Source: Roseiarcus sp963770035
GTDB taxonomy: Bacteria; Pseudomonadota; Alphaproteobacteria; Rhizobiales; Beijerinckiaceae
Direction of reading: 5' to 3'
Assembly: GCA_963770035.1 (NCBI GenBank)
Contig: CAVYON010000071.1
Coordinates: 178,912 to 242,911, forward strand
DNA length: 64,000 nucleotides
The first letter of the stretch is position 1, and the number at the start of each line of letters is the position of its first letter. The notes beneath the pieces are model-generated. The model did not search any database. It saw only the letters and a list, made by a program, of their open reading frames with translations, and had not been told where the DNA came from. A program made the position numbers and the translations under genes. Shown here one piece after another: positions 44,714-52,798 of this stretch.

Positions 44714-45811
44714 ATGGATCCGGAACTCGTTGACCGAATTTACGAATGCTCGTTCGTGCCGGAGAATTGGCCGGGAGTTCTCGATGAGCTTGCACAAGTT
44801 GCGGACGCGGCGGGGGGTACTATAACCTCAATACACGCTAGGACAAATATTATAAAATGGACCGCGTCTGCCAATTTATGCGACGCGGCGGAAAAATTCG
44901 TTACCGAGGGATGGATAATGCGCGGCCAACGCGCCCCGTTATTATTTCGATCAAATCATGCTGGATTTGTTACAGAGCGTGATTTAATAACCGATGAAGC
45001 ACTAGACAAAGATCCATTTTATCGCGATTTTCTCCGGCCAAACGGTTTTGGATGGTGTGCCGCCACGGCTATCTCGCTGCCTACGACAAATATACTTGTC
45101 ATGACCTTAGAACGGTACTACGATCGTGGGCCTGTCGAGCGTGTTATACTTGATAAACTGGACGAGCTGCGCCCTCATCTCGCCCGGACTGCCTTCATGT
45201 CGGCTCGCTTGCAACTGGAACGGGCACGTGTCGCAAGCGAAACGCTTGCAGCTCTTGGCCTGCCGGCGCTGGTTCTCAACGAGCAGGGCAAGGTCCTCGC
45301 CGCTAATTCTTTGGTCAATTCCCTCCGCGACTATGTCCATTGGCGCGCGTTGGATCGCTTATCTCTCAAAGACAAAGTCGCCGATGGATTGCTGCGTGAC
45401 GCCATTGCAGCGATCGATCTGGCGGGCGGCAGTTTGCGGTCGTTTCCGGTTCGCGATAGGGGCGCGGAAGCGATAATGGTTGCGCATGTCGTGCCCATTC
45501 GCTTGTCCGCGCTCGACATTTTTGCGGGCTGCGCCGCTGCGCTCGTCCTGACGCCCGTGACGCTCCCGCAAGCGCCACCGGTCGAGCTCGTCCAGTCCTT
45601 GTTTGACTTGACTCCCGCCGAGGCGCGCGTGGCCCGCGGCCTTGCGTCGGGCCAAACAGTCGAGACCATCGCCTCCGCACAAGGGGTCTCGCAAAACACA
45701 ATTCGGGTTCATGTTCGCAACGTCTTGGAAAAAACCGGCTGCAACCGCCAGGTCGATGTCGTCTCAATGCTGACGGCGATTTCGCCTGCACGGCTAGCCG
45801 TCCCCAACTAA
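44714..45811 (+). CDS. LuxR-family transcriptional regulator
   Basis: The 365-residue protein has an N-terminal PAS/GAF-like sensory half ('IYECSFVPENWPGVLDELAQ', 'DLITDEALDKDPFYRDFLRP'), a central helical linker ('LDELRPHLARTAFMSARLQL'), a second PAS-like part ('TLAALGLPALVLNEQGKVLA') and a C-terminal LuxR HTH ('LFDLTPAEARVARGLASGQT', 'VSQNTIRVHVRNVLEKTGCN'). No autoinducer or receiver motif was seen. The first 350 bases are strikingly AT-rich, with ATA and TTA codons, unlike the chromosome. It lies 154 bases upstream of the propeller gene in the same direction and probably controls it. Confidence 0.85.
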   Translation: MDPELVDRIYECSFVPENWPGVLDELAQVADAAGGTITSIHARTNIIKWTASANLCDAAEKFVTEGWIMRGQRAPLLFRSNHAGFVTERDLITDEALDKDPFYRDFLRPNGFGWCAATAISLPTTNILVMTLERYYDRGPVERVILDKLDELRPHLARTAFMSARLQLERARVASETLAALGLPALVLNEQGKVLAANSLVNSLRDYVHWRALDRLSLKDKVADGLLRDAIAAIDLAGGSLRSFPVRDRGAEAIMVAHVVPIRLSALDIFAGCAAALVLTPVTLPQAPPVELVQSLFDLTPAEARVARGLASGQTVETIASAQGVSQNTIRVHVRNVLEKTGCNRQVDVVSMLTAISPARLAVPN

Positions 45812-45965
45812 CGACAATTCAGTTTCCGAAGTCGAAAAAATCCTGCACGCCTAATCAATCTTGATAAGGCGGGGTCCGAGCTGTGTCGATATCGTGACCG
45901 CCGACCCGGAAATCGTTATGTAATCCGAGTTATTCGCTCAAATATAATTGGAGGAGTAAGCAGCT

Positions 45966-47429
45966 ATGACTAGATCATCTCTGAGTATTAAATTCGCTAC
46001 GTCGTTTTCTGCGCTGGGGACTTCAGACATATACGTTCTTGGATCCGCCAGGAATCTTTGGCTGGAGCACGCAGTGAACGGAAAATTTGGTGTAGTTCCA
46101 CCACCACGTCAGCAGGTCGACGGCAATGCGGTGGCGTTTCAGGCGCTCGACGCGAACACCGTCTGCGTCCTCGGCCTGGATAGAAATCTCTGGCTGGAGC
46201 GCAGCGTCAATGGAGAGTTCGGCCAAGTGCCCCCGCCTCGTGAGCATGTTGACGGCAATGTCTCGGCTTTTCAGCCCGTTGACGTGAATTCGATTTATGT
46301 CCTTGGAACCGACAGGAATTTGTGGCTGGAGCACAGCGTCAACGGAAAGTTCGGCCAAGTGCCGCCGCCTCGTGAACATGTCGACGGCAACGTCTCGGGA
46401 TTTCAGGCGCTTGACGTGAATACCGTATGTATCCTTGGGACGGATGGCAATCTGTGGCTTGCCCACAGCGGCGCAGGAGGAAAATTCGGCCAGGTTCCGC
46501 CGCCACGCGAGCATGTCGACGGCAGCGTCGCCGCATTTCAAGTGATGGACGCGAACACCGTGTGCGTCCTTGGGATGGACGGCAATTTGTGGCTCGCCCA
46601 TAGCGGCCCCGGCGGAAAGTTTGGCCAGGTCCCGCCGCCGCGCGAACATGTCGACGGTAATGTCACAGCACTCCAGGCGCTCGACGCGAACACGATTTTC
46701 GCTCTTGGAACAGATGGAAATCTGTGGTTGGAGCACAGTGTCAACGGAAAGTTCGGTCAGGTTCCGCCGCCGCGCGAGCATGTCGACGGCAACGTGGTTG
46801 ATTTTCAAGCGGTCGACGCGAATGCGGTTTACAGCCTCGGCAAGGACGGAAATTTGTGGCTGGAACACAGCGTCAGCGGAAAGTTTGGCCAGGTTCCGCC
46901 GCCGCGTGAGCGGGTCGATGGCAATGTAAGCGGTCCAATCCCCTACACTTTTGTTCAGCCGCCCCCGCCTGCGTCTGACATAACCATAAGTCAAAATTCA
47001 ATAATCTTTAAGCACCAAATCAATATTGGCGGGCCGGAAGATGGTAACATCGCAGGGCCGATAGGGCTGACGATTACTTCTGACGGTTCCTACGATTATT
47101 CCGGGCAGATAAACAACAGCAACCATTTTCAAAATGACATGGTTGCCATTATAGCGATTCAGAGTAGCAAGGGCACCATCATTGTTTTCGAGGCTGATGC
47201 CCAAATTGGCGCAAATCTTCCTACTGCTAATAACAATTGGAACTGGAACACGACGGGCAACAACGCGATAATAAAGGATATCTGGAGCGATCTTCAAGCT
47301 GGATTGGAATATCGTTACGATGTGACCGCCAACTTCAGTATTGATGGAACATGGAATGGTATTAAATCTGCGTTTCAAGATATTCAGCAGGTTGTCCAAA
47401 TCGTTGGTTCAATCGCGTCATTACTGTAG
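45966..47429 (+). CDS. seven-repeat beta-propeller (tectonin-like) protein with novel C-terminal domain
   Basis: The 487-residue protein has seven tandem repeats of 44-45 residues (about residues 15-325) of the form F-Q-x-x-D-x-N-x-V-x-x-L-G-x-D-x-NLWLEHS-x-x-G-K-FGQVPPPREHVDGNV. 'NLWLEHSVNGKFGQVPPPRE' recurs almost unchanged. One repeat per blade would build a closed seven-bladed propeller, as in tectonin-type lectins. A Pro-rich hinge ('VQPPPPASD') leads to a C-terminal domain of about 150 residues ('QNSIIFKHQINIGGPEDGNI', 'NNWNWNTTGNNAIIKDIWSD') that I do not recognise. No signal peptide is visible, so export would need another route. GGAGGAG precedes ATG 45966. Ligand and role are unknown; carbohydrate binding is inferred. 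Confidence 0.8.
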   Translation: MTRSSLSIKFATSFSALGTSDIYVLGSARNLWLEHAVNGKFGVVPPPRQQVDGNAVAFQALDANTVCVLGLDRNLWLERSVNGEFGQVPPPREHVDGNVSAFQPVDVNSIYVLGTDRNLWLEHSVNGKFGQVPPPREHVDGNVSGFQALDVNTVCILGTDGNLWLAHSGAGGKFGQVPPPREHVDGSVAAFQVMDANTVCVLGMDGNLWLAHSGPGGKFGQVPPPREHVDGNVTALQALDANTIFALGTDGNLWLEHSVNGKFGQVPPPREHVDGNVVDFQAVDANAVYSLGKDGNLWLEHSVSGKFGQVPPPRERVDGNVSGPIPYTFVQPPPPASDITISQNSIIFKHQINIGGPEDGNIAGPIGLTITSDGSYDYSGQINNSNHFQNDMVAIIAIQSSKGTIIVFEADAQIGANLPTANNNWNWNTTGNNAIIKDIWSDLQAGLEYRYDVTANFSIDGTWNGIKSAFQDIQQVVQIVGSIASLL

Positions 47430-47762
47430 ATAGGCGGGCCGCATTATTGATTCTGTCATCTTTAAGTGCGATTAGCTTATGTTTGGCAGTCTTAAGAATA
47501 TAAGACCACAGTCGTGGGACCGGGATGTTTTCCCGATCCCATCCTACCCGGGTCGCGCTGGCGGTGCGTTCCGGCAGGAGTAAGGGTTGCGGCGATACTT
47601 TACAAGTTCCCTTTTCCCATCGACTTCAAATCATCTGGATCGTCCTCGAGAATGACGAGCTTTTTTCGCTCAATCTTTGCCGCTTCTCAAGCTCCCGCTT
47701 TTGTCGGTTGACTTGGCGAGGCCTTCCGCCCCAAGTGCCGGCGCTATCGAACGTCTTCGGGA
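47430..47762. other. intergenic with right direct-repeat copy
   Basis: AT-rich sequence continues to about 47500 and then returns to chromosomal composition. The region contains the right copy of the 35-bp repeat (47705-47739), which ends 23 bases before the transporter start. No gene is supported. Confidence 0.5.
47705..47739. repeat. 35-bp direct repeat, right copy
   Basis: It starts CGGTTGACTTGGCGAGG and differs from the left copy at three positions only. The repeat distance is 3,149 bases. Confidence 0.7.
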
Positions 47763-49007
47763 ATGGACATCGCGCGCGTCAAAAGCATTCCGCCGGCCTC
47801 CCTCGTTCGCGCCATCGCGATCTGGGGGCCGGGCATTCTGGTGATGCTCGCCGACACCGACGCCGGCAATGTCGTCGCCGCGGCTCAGGCTGGCGCACAA
47901 TGGGGCTATCGTCTCCTGCCGCTCGTCCTCCTCTTGATCCCGATGCTCTACCTCGTCCAGGAGCTGACGGCGCGGCTCGGCGTCTACACCGGGCGCGGTC
48001 ACGCCGAACTGATCCGCGAGCGCTACGGCCTCGCCTGGGCGCTCCTGGCGGTGGCGGCGCTCGTGGTTGCGGCGATCGGCTCGCTCGTCACCGAGTTCAC
48101 CGGCGTCGCCGGCATCGGCGAGCTGTTCGGCCTCCCGCGCAGCGTCACGCTGCCGCTTGCCGCGGCGGTGCTGCTGGCGATCGTCGGCGCCGGCGCCTAC
48201 CGGCGCGTCGAGCGCGCGGCGATCCTGATCGGTCTGTTCGAGCTGGCCTTTTTCGCCGTCGCCTGGGCGGCGCGGCCGAAGCTCGGGCAGATCGCGGCGG
48301 ACGCGGTGAGCTTTCCGATCGGCGACCGGCAGTTTCTCTACATGGTCGCCGCGATCATCGGGGCGACCTTCAACCCCTGGATGATCTTCTACCAGCAGTC
48401 GGCGACGGTCGACAAAAGACTTGGGCCCTTCGACCTCGGCCATGCGCGCGCCGACACCGCCATCGGCGCGGTTCTCACCCAGCTCCTCACCGGAGCGGTG
48501 CTGATCGCCGGCGCGGCAGTCTTCGCCTACAGCGCGGAGCCGGCGCGCCTCGACAGCGTCGGGGCGATCAGCGCCGCGCTGACGCCCGCGCTCGGCGCCG
48601 TGGCTGGGCGGGTGGTGTTCGGGGCCGGGGTGCTCGGCGCCTCGATGGTGGCGGCGATTGTGGCCTCGCTGGCGCTCGCCTGGGGCGTCGGCGAGATCGC
48701 CGGCTATAAGCGCACGCTCGAACGGCATCCCCTGGCCGGGGGCTGGTTCGCCGCCGTCTATACGCTCTGCGTCCTCGGCGCGGCCTTCGCCGTCTGGACC
48801 TCGGCCGACCTCGTCTGGCTCAACATCGCCGCGCAGGTGCTCAACGCCTTTCTCATGCCGCTGGTGGTCGGATTCCTGATCGCGCTCGCCGCAAACGCGT
48901 TGCCGGAGCCTTGCCGGCTGCGCGGCCCACGCCTCGCGATCACCGTCGGCGTCTGCGCCGTCGTATCGGCGCTCGGGATGGCGGGCGGAATTATCGGGCT
49001 CTTTTGA
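47763..49007 (+). CDS. NRAMP-family divalent metal transporter with atypical motifs
   Basis: This is a 414-residue membrane protein with about 11 helices. Helix 1 contains 'VMLADTDAGNVVAAAQAGAQ' in place of the classical DPGN, and helix 6 contains 'GATFNPWMIFYQQSATVDKR' in place of the classical G-A-x-x-M-P-H. These two unwound segments hold the metal in NRAMP proteins; the absence of the Met and His suggests a preference other than Mn/Fe, for instance the Mg-type NRAMP relatives. 'GVYTGRGHAELIRERYG' and the overall topology support the family. ATG at 47763 is just downstream of the right direct repeat. It is a single gene. Confidence 0.8.
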   Translation: MDIARVKSIPPASLVRAIAIWGPGILVMLADTDAGNVVAAAQAGAQWGYRLLPLVLLLIPMLYLVQELTARLGVYTGRGHAELIRERYGLAWALLAVAALVVAAIGSLVTEFTGVAGIGELFGLPRSVTLPLAAAVLLAIVGAGAYRRVERAAILIGLFELAFFAVAWAARPKLGQIAADAVSFPIGDRQFLYMVAAIIGATFNPWMIFYQQSATVDKRLGPFDLGHARADTAIGAVLTQLLTGAVLIAGAAVFAYSAEPARLDSVGAISAALTPALGAVAGRVVFGAGVLGASMVAAIVASLALAWGVGEIAGYKRTLERHPLAGGWFAAVYTLCVLGAAFAVWTSADLVWLNIAAQVLNAFLMPLVVGFLIALAANALPEPCRLRGPRLAITVGVCAVVSALGMAGGIIGLF

Positions 49008-49045
49008 GGCCGCGGACGATCATCAAGTCTCGAAATAATGGATAT

Positions 49046-49061
49046 GATGGGCTACATTGTA
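49046..49061 (+). promoter_or_regulatory. dinJ operator palindrome
   Basis: GGGCTACA (49046-49053) and TGTAGCCC (49054-49061) are directly abutting exact reverse complements, 22 bases before the antitoxin ATG at 49084. RelB/DinJ antitoxins repress their own promoter by binding such palindromes. The surrounding sequence is AT-richer than the flanks and could hold the -10. Confidence 0.65.
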
Positions 49062-49083
49062 GCCCACGAAGGAGAAAGCCGTC

Positions 49084-49365
49084 ATGTCCCACAATGCCGT
49101 TGTGCGCGCCCGCATCGACGAGCGCTTGAAGAACGAGGCCGCTATCGTGCTGAGCGAGATCGGTCTGACCCTGTCTGACGCCTTTCGCCTGATGGTCACC
49201 CGGATTGCGCACGAAAAGCGGCTGCCGTTTGAGCCGCTGATCCCCAACGCCACCACCATCGCCGCTATGGAGGCCGCGCGGCGGGGTGAGTTCGACGGTG
49301 AGTTCCACACGGTTAGAGAGTTAATGGCTGACTTGAACCGTGCTGGCGACGATCAGAAGGATTAA
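49084..49365 (+). CDS. RelB/DinJ-family antitoxin
   Basis: The 93-residue ribbon-helix-helix protein begins 'MSHNAVVRARIDERLKNEAA' and continues 'IGLTLSDAFRLMVTRIAHEK', 'LPFEPLIPNATTIAAMEAAR' and 'GEFHTVRELMADLN', the canonical DinJ sequence. A short palindrome-like stretch upstream (ATGGGCTACATTGTAGCCCA, 49043-49062) is a perfect operator candidate: GGGCTACA / TGTAGCCC. It overlaps its toxin gene by about 25 bases. The antitoxin is intact although its toxin is broken. Confidence 0.87.
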   Translation: MSHNAVVRARIDERLKNEAAIVLSEIGLTLSDAFRLMVTRIAHEKRLPFEPLIPNATTIAAMEAARRGEFDGEFHTVRELMADLNRAGDDQKD

Positions 49366-49632
49366 GCGGATCAAGCAATTTACGCGGGACTTCCGGCGCG
49401 AAGATCTGCCGTTCATGGCAAGAAGCTGGTCGACCTGCTTGAGCCGGTCCTCGCCATGCTTGAGGGAGAGTGGAAACCTGCCGGTACGCTACAGTGCTCC
49501 CATGCTTGAGGAGAGTGGAAAGACCACCGGGACTGTCATATCCGCCCTGACCTCGTGCTGATCTACCGCAAGCCTGACGACCAAACATTGGAACTGGTGC
49601 GCCTCGGGTCGCACAGCGAACTCGGGCTGTGA
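49340..49632 (+). pseudogene. YafQ-family mRNA interferase toxin, multiply frameshifted
   Basis: Pieces of a YafQ toxin are spread over three frames: 'TIRRIKRIKQFTRDFRR', then 'GKKLVDLLEPVLAMLE', then 'NLPVRYSAPML', then 'EWKDHRDCHIRPDLVLIYRK' and 'LELVRLGSHSELGL' with a stop at 49630-49632. The final block holds catalytic 'HRDCHIRPD' and the conserved C terminus. At least three indels in under 300 bases destroy the reading frame, too many to blame on chance sequencing error alone. YafQ normally cuts ribosome-bound mRNA at Lys codons. Confidence 0.75.
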
Positions 49633-49680
49633 CGCAGAAGGCGGGCCAGCCCGCCGACGTGATGGACGGGAGGAAACAGC

Positions 49681-51373
49681 TTGAACGTCATCGTTTATGC
49701 GATTCCGGTCTTCATCGTCCTGATGGCGGCTGAGTTCGTGGTCGGGGTCGCGACGGGACGAAACGTCTATCGCCTCAACGACGCGGTCGGGTCGCTGACG
49801 GCGGGCATCCTCAGCCAGGTCTCGGGCGTCTTCATGCTGGCGCTCAGCGTCGGCATCTACGTGCTGATCTACAACCACGTTTCCCTGTTCGCGCTCCGGG
49901 GCGACGACTGGCGCGTCTGGGTCGGCGCGCTGATCGTCTACGATTTCTTCTACTACTGGAACCACCGCATCGATCACGAGGTCGGCCTGTTCTGGGCGGC
50001 CCATGTCGTCCATCACCAGAGCGACCACTTCAATCTCTCGACGGCGCTCCGCCAGCCGAGCACCGGCGTTTTGCTCGGCTGGATGTTCTATCTGCCGATG
50101 GCGGTCGCCGGCGTTCCCCCGGTCGTGTTCGTCGGGGTCGGGCTGATCGATCTCCTCTACCAGTTCTGGATCCACACCGAACTCATCGGCAAACTCGGCT
50201 GGTTCGACCGGGTGTTTGCCTCGCCCTCCAATCACCGCGTCCACCACGGGATCAACGATCGCTATCTCGACAAGAACTACGGCGGCATTTTCATCCTCTG
50301 GGACCGGCTGTTCGGCACCTTCGAGCCGGAGGTCGAGACGCCTGTGTTCGGCGTCCGCGGAGGGCTCGCGACCTTCGATCCGATCGCGGCGAACCTCTCC
50401 TATTACGCCACCATGGCGGATCTCTGCCGCCGCGCGACCGACTGGCGCGACAAGCTCCGGGTGTGGGTCGCGCCGCCCGGCTGGGTCCCGGCCAACCTGC
50501 GGCCAGAGGCTCCGCCGCCGCACGTTCGACCTCAAGGCGGTCCGCCCGTACGATCCGCCCGCCGGGCCGGGCGCGTCGATCCTCGCTTTCGCGGCGCTCC
50601 TGGCGATGATCGGCGCGACCACGGCCTTTCTCGCCGCGGCGCCCGGCCTGCCGCTCGGCGCCGGCCTCGGCGTGTTGGCCGCGCTGGCCGCATCGCTGTG
50701 GGCCCTTGGCGCGTTGCTCGACGGCCGGATCGCCATCCTCGAGGCGCTGTTCGTCTTCGCCGGCGCACTGACGTCGGCGTCTTACGCGCTCGACTGGCCG
50801 ACGGTCGAGTGGGTCGCCAAGCCCGCCGCGCTCGTCCTGCTGATCGCCTCGTTCGCGCCGCGCCACGGCGAGCCTTCCGCCAAGCGCCTCGTTCTGGCCG
50901 CGCTCGCCGCTTCGCTCGCAGGCGATGTCCTCCTTATGGCGCCGTCGCTGTTTCTGCCCGGGCTCGTCGCCTTTCTGATCGCGCATGGCTTCTATATCGC
51001 CGCCTTCTCGCGCGGCGTCGGGATGTTGCCGTCGCGCCTCGCGGCGGCCGTCATCGGCTTATTCGCGGTGGTCGTCTTTGCGTCCATCTGGCCGGGGATC
51101 GCAGCGGACTTGAGGATTCCCGTGGCGATCTACGCCACGGTCGTCGCGTGCGACGCCGCCCAGGCGACCGGGCGCGCGACCGTTCTCAGCGACAGGCGGG
51201 CCATTGCGGTCGCGATCGGCGCGGTCTTTTTCATGCTGTCGGATATGACCATCGCGCTCTATCGGTTCGGCCACGTCGGCTGGCCGGTGGATCAGGCGAC
51301 GCTGCCGACCTACTATCTGGCGCAAGGCCTGATCGTCTTCTTCGTGCTGCCCCGGAGCCCATCCCATGACTGA
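49681..51373 (+). CDS. alkylglycerol-monooxygenase-like sterol desaturase fused to lysoplasmalogenase (YhhN/TMEM86), frameshifted near 50520
   Basis: TTG at 49681 follows GGGAGGAAAC. Residues 1-280 are a membrane di-iron fatty-acid hydroxylase with all His clusters: 'YYWNHRIDHEVGLFWAAHVV', 'HHQSDHFNLSTALRQPS', 'YQFWIHTELIGKLGW' and 'SNHRVHHGINDRYLDKNYGG'. 'FNLSTALRQ', 'LLYQFWIHTE' and 'DKNYGG-x-x-I-x-WDRLFGTFE' are hallmarks of alkylglycerol monooxygenase. One extra C near 50520 shifts the frame; dropping it gives a YhhN/TMEM86 domain of eight helices ('SYALDWPTVEWVAKPAALV', 'SLAGDVLLMAPSLFLPGLVA', 'LSDMTIALYRFGHVGWPVDQ'), the lysoplasmalogenase family. Joined, about 563 residues. A bifunctional ether-lipid cleaving enzyme is inferred. 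It overlaps the next gene by 8 bases. Confidence 0.8.
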
Positions 51374-52106
51374 TGCGAGACGCGGCGTTTGCGTGGTGAT
51401 CGGGGCGGGCGATGGCCTCGGCGCCTCGGTCGCGCGCGCTTTTGCGCGTGAAGGCCTCGGCGTTGTCGTGACCCGCCGCCCACGCCACGTCGAGCCCCTG
51501 GAGACGCTGGCCGCGAGCATCCGCGCAGACGGCGGGGACGCGCACGCGATCGGGCTGGACGCGCGCAACGAGGCCGATGTCGTGGCGTTCTTCGACACGG
51601 TCGAGCGGACGATCGGGCCGGTCGAAGTTTTGGTCTTCAACATCGGCGCCAATGTGCGCTTTGCCGTCACAGAGACGACGGCGCAGGTCTATTCCAAGGT
51701 CTGGGAGATGGCCGCCTTCGCCGGCTTCCTGGCCGGGCGCGAAGCGGCGCGCGTCATGGTCCCGCGCGGCAGGGGGACGATCCTCTTCACCGGCGCGACC
51801 GCGAGCCTCAGGGGCGGCGCGGGCTTTTCCGCCTTCGCCGGGGCCAAGCACGCCTTGCGGGCGCTGGCGCAGAGCCTGGCGCGCGAACTGGGGCCGAAGG
51901 GCGTGCACGTCGCCCATATCGTCATCGACGGGGCGATCGACGGCGCCTTCATCCGCGGCCTGATGCCCGACGCCGCCGAGAAGCGGGCGCGGGAAGAGAT
52001 TCTGGTTCCCGACGCGATCGCAAAAAACTATGTCTGGCTGCACAGCCAGGAGCGCAGCGCCTGGACCTTCGAGATGGACCTGAGGCCTTGGACGGAGATT
52101 TGGTGA
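51366..52106 (+). CDS. short-chain dehydrogenase/reductase, atypical
   Basis: The 246-residue SDR begins 'GVCVVIGAGDGLGASVARAF' with a TGxxxGxG variant (IGAGDGLG), then 'VVVTRRPRHVEPLETL', 'VLVFNIGANVRFAVTETT' (NIGAN in place of NNAG) and 'ILFTGATASLRGGAGFSAFA', where the catalytic Tyr is replaced by Phe ('GFSAFAGAKHAL'). With Phe instead of Tyr, ordinary SDR catalysis is doubtful. Its start overlaps the fusion gene and its stop overlaps the next start (TGATG), so three genes form one operon. Confidence 0.82.
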   Translation: MTDARRGVCVVIGAGDGLGASVARAFAREGLGVVVTRRPRHVEPLETLAASIRADGGDAHAIGLDARNEADVVAFFDTVERTIGPVEVLVFNIGANVRFAVTETTAQVYSKVWEMAAFAGFLAGREAARVMVPRGRGTILFTGATASLRGGAGFSAFAGAKHALRALAQSLARELGPKGVHVAHIVIDGAIDGAFIRGLMPDAAEKRAREEILVPDAIAKNYVWLHSQERSAWTFEMDLRPWTEIW

Positions 52107-52723
52107 TGCCGCCGACCATCGAATTCATCTTCGACTTCGCCAGCCCGAACGCCTATTTCGCCTATCGCGCGCTGCCGCCGATCCTGGAGCGCACCGGGGC
52201 GACGCTCGACATCAACCCATGCCTGCTCGGCGGCATCTTCAAGGCGACCGGAAACAAGGCGCCCTTCCTCGCCTTCGCCCCGATCAAGGGCAAGTTCGAA
52301 TACGAGCTCTTGGAGATCAAGCGCTTCGCCGCCCGGCACAAGCTCGACAAGTATCGCCTCAATCCGCATTTCCCGGTCATCTCGCTGATGCTGATGCGCG
52401 GCTATATCGCCGCGCGCGCAGCCGGCGTCGGGCCGGCGTTTCTCGAGATGGGCCTCCGCGGCATGTGGGAAGACGGGCTCAAGCTCGACGACCCCGACGT
52501 CCTGAAGGGCGCGATCGACGCCGCCGGCCTCGACTCGGCGAGCCTTCTCGCTGCGGCGCAAACCGATCCGATCAAGCAGACGCTCGCCGACAACACCGCC
52601 GCCGCGGTCGCCCGCGGCGTGTTCGGCATCCCGACCTTCTTTGTCGGCAAGGAGATGTTTTTCGGCAAGGAGCGGCTCGGCCAGGTCGAGGAGGCGGTCG
52701 AGGCGGCGAAGGCGAGAGTTTAA
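52106..52723 (+). CDS. 2-hydroxychromene-2-carboxylate isomerase/DsbA-like
   Basis: The 205-residue thioredoxin-fold protein of the GST-kappa/HCCA-isomerase type. It reads 'IEFIFDFASPNAYFAYRALP' (Ser in place of the Cys pair of DsbA, as in HCCA isomerases), 'GGIFKATGNKAPFLAFAPIK', 'HFPVISLMLMRGYIAARA' and 'ARGVFGIPTFFVGKEMFFGK' with the cis-Pro. Ser-Pro-Asn-Ala-Tyr binds glutathione in the family. ATG at 52106 overlaps the SDR stop codon. In this operon it may handle a glutathione conjugate or aldehyde released by the ether-lipid enzyme; this is speculation. Confidence 0.85.
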   Translation: MPPTIEFIFDFASPNAYFAYRALPPILERTGATLDINPCLLGGIFKATGNKAPFLAFAPIKGKFEYELLEIKRFAARHKLDKYRLNPHFPVISLMLMRGYIAARAAGVGPAFLEMGLRGMWEDGLKLDDPDVLKGAIDAAGLDSASLLAAAQTDPIKQTLADNTAAAVARGVFGIPTFFVGKEMFFGKERLGQVEEAVEAAKARV

Positions 52724-52798
52724 AGGCTTAAGGACATTTTGGGCTCGGAAAGCCGGAGCCCGCGCGAGCTTGTTTCCGCCAGGTCCCAGACGGCGCCC

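Noticed and set aside
46023..46994. A 323-codon minus-strand open frame with internal repeats opposite the propeller gene
   Set aside because: Its repeats are only the complement of the propeller repeats, and it lacks a recognisable start site.
47525..48709. A 394-codon plus-strand frame across the right repeat and the transporter
   Set aside because: It is out of frame with the clear NRAMP protein and consists of Arg-rich shadow sequence.
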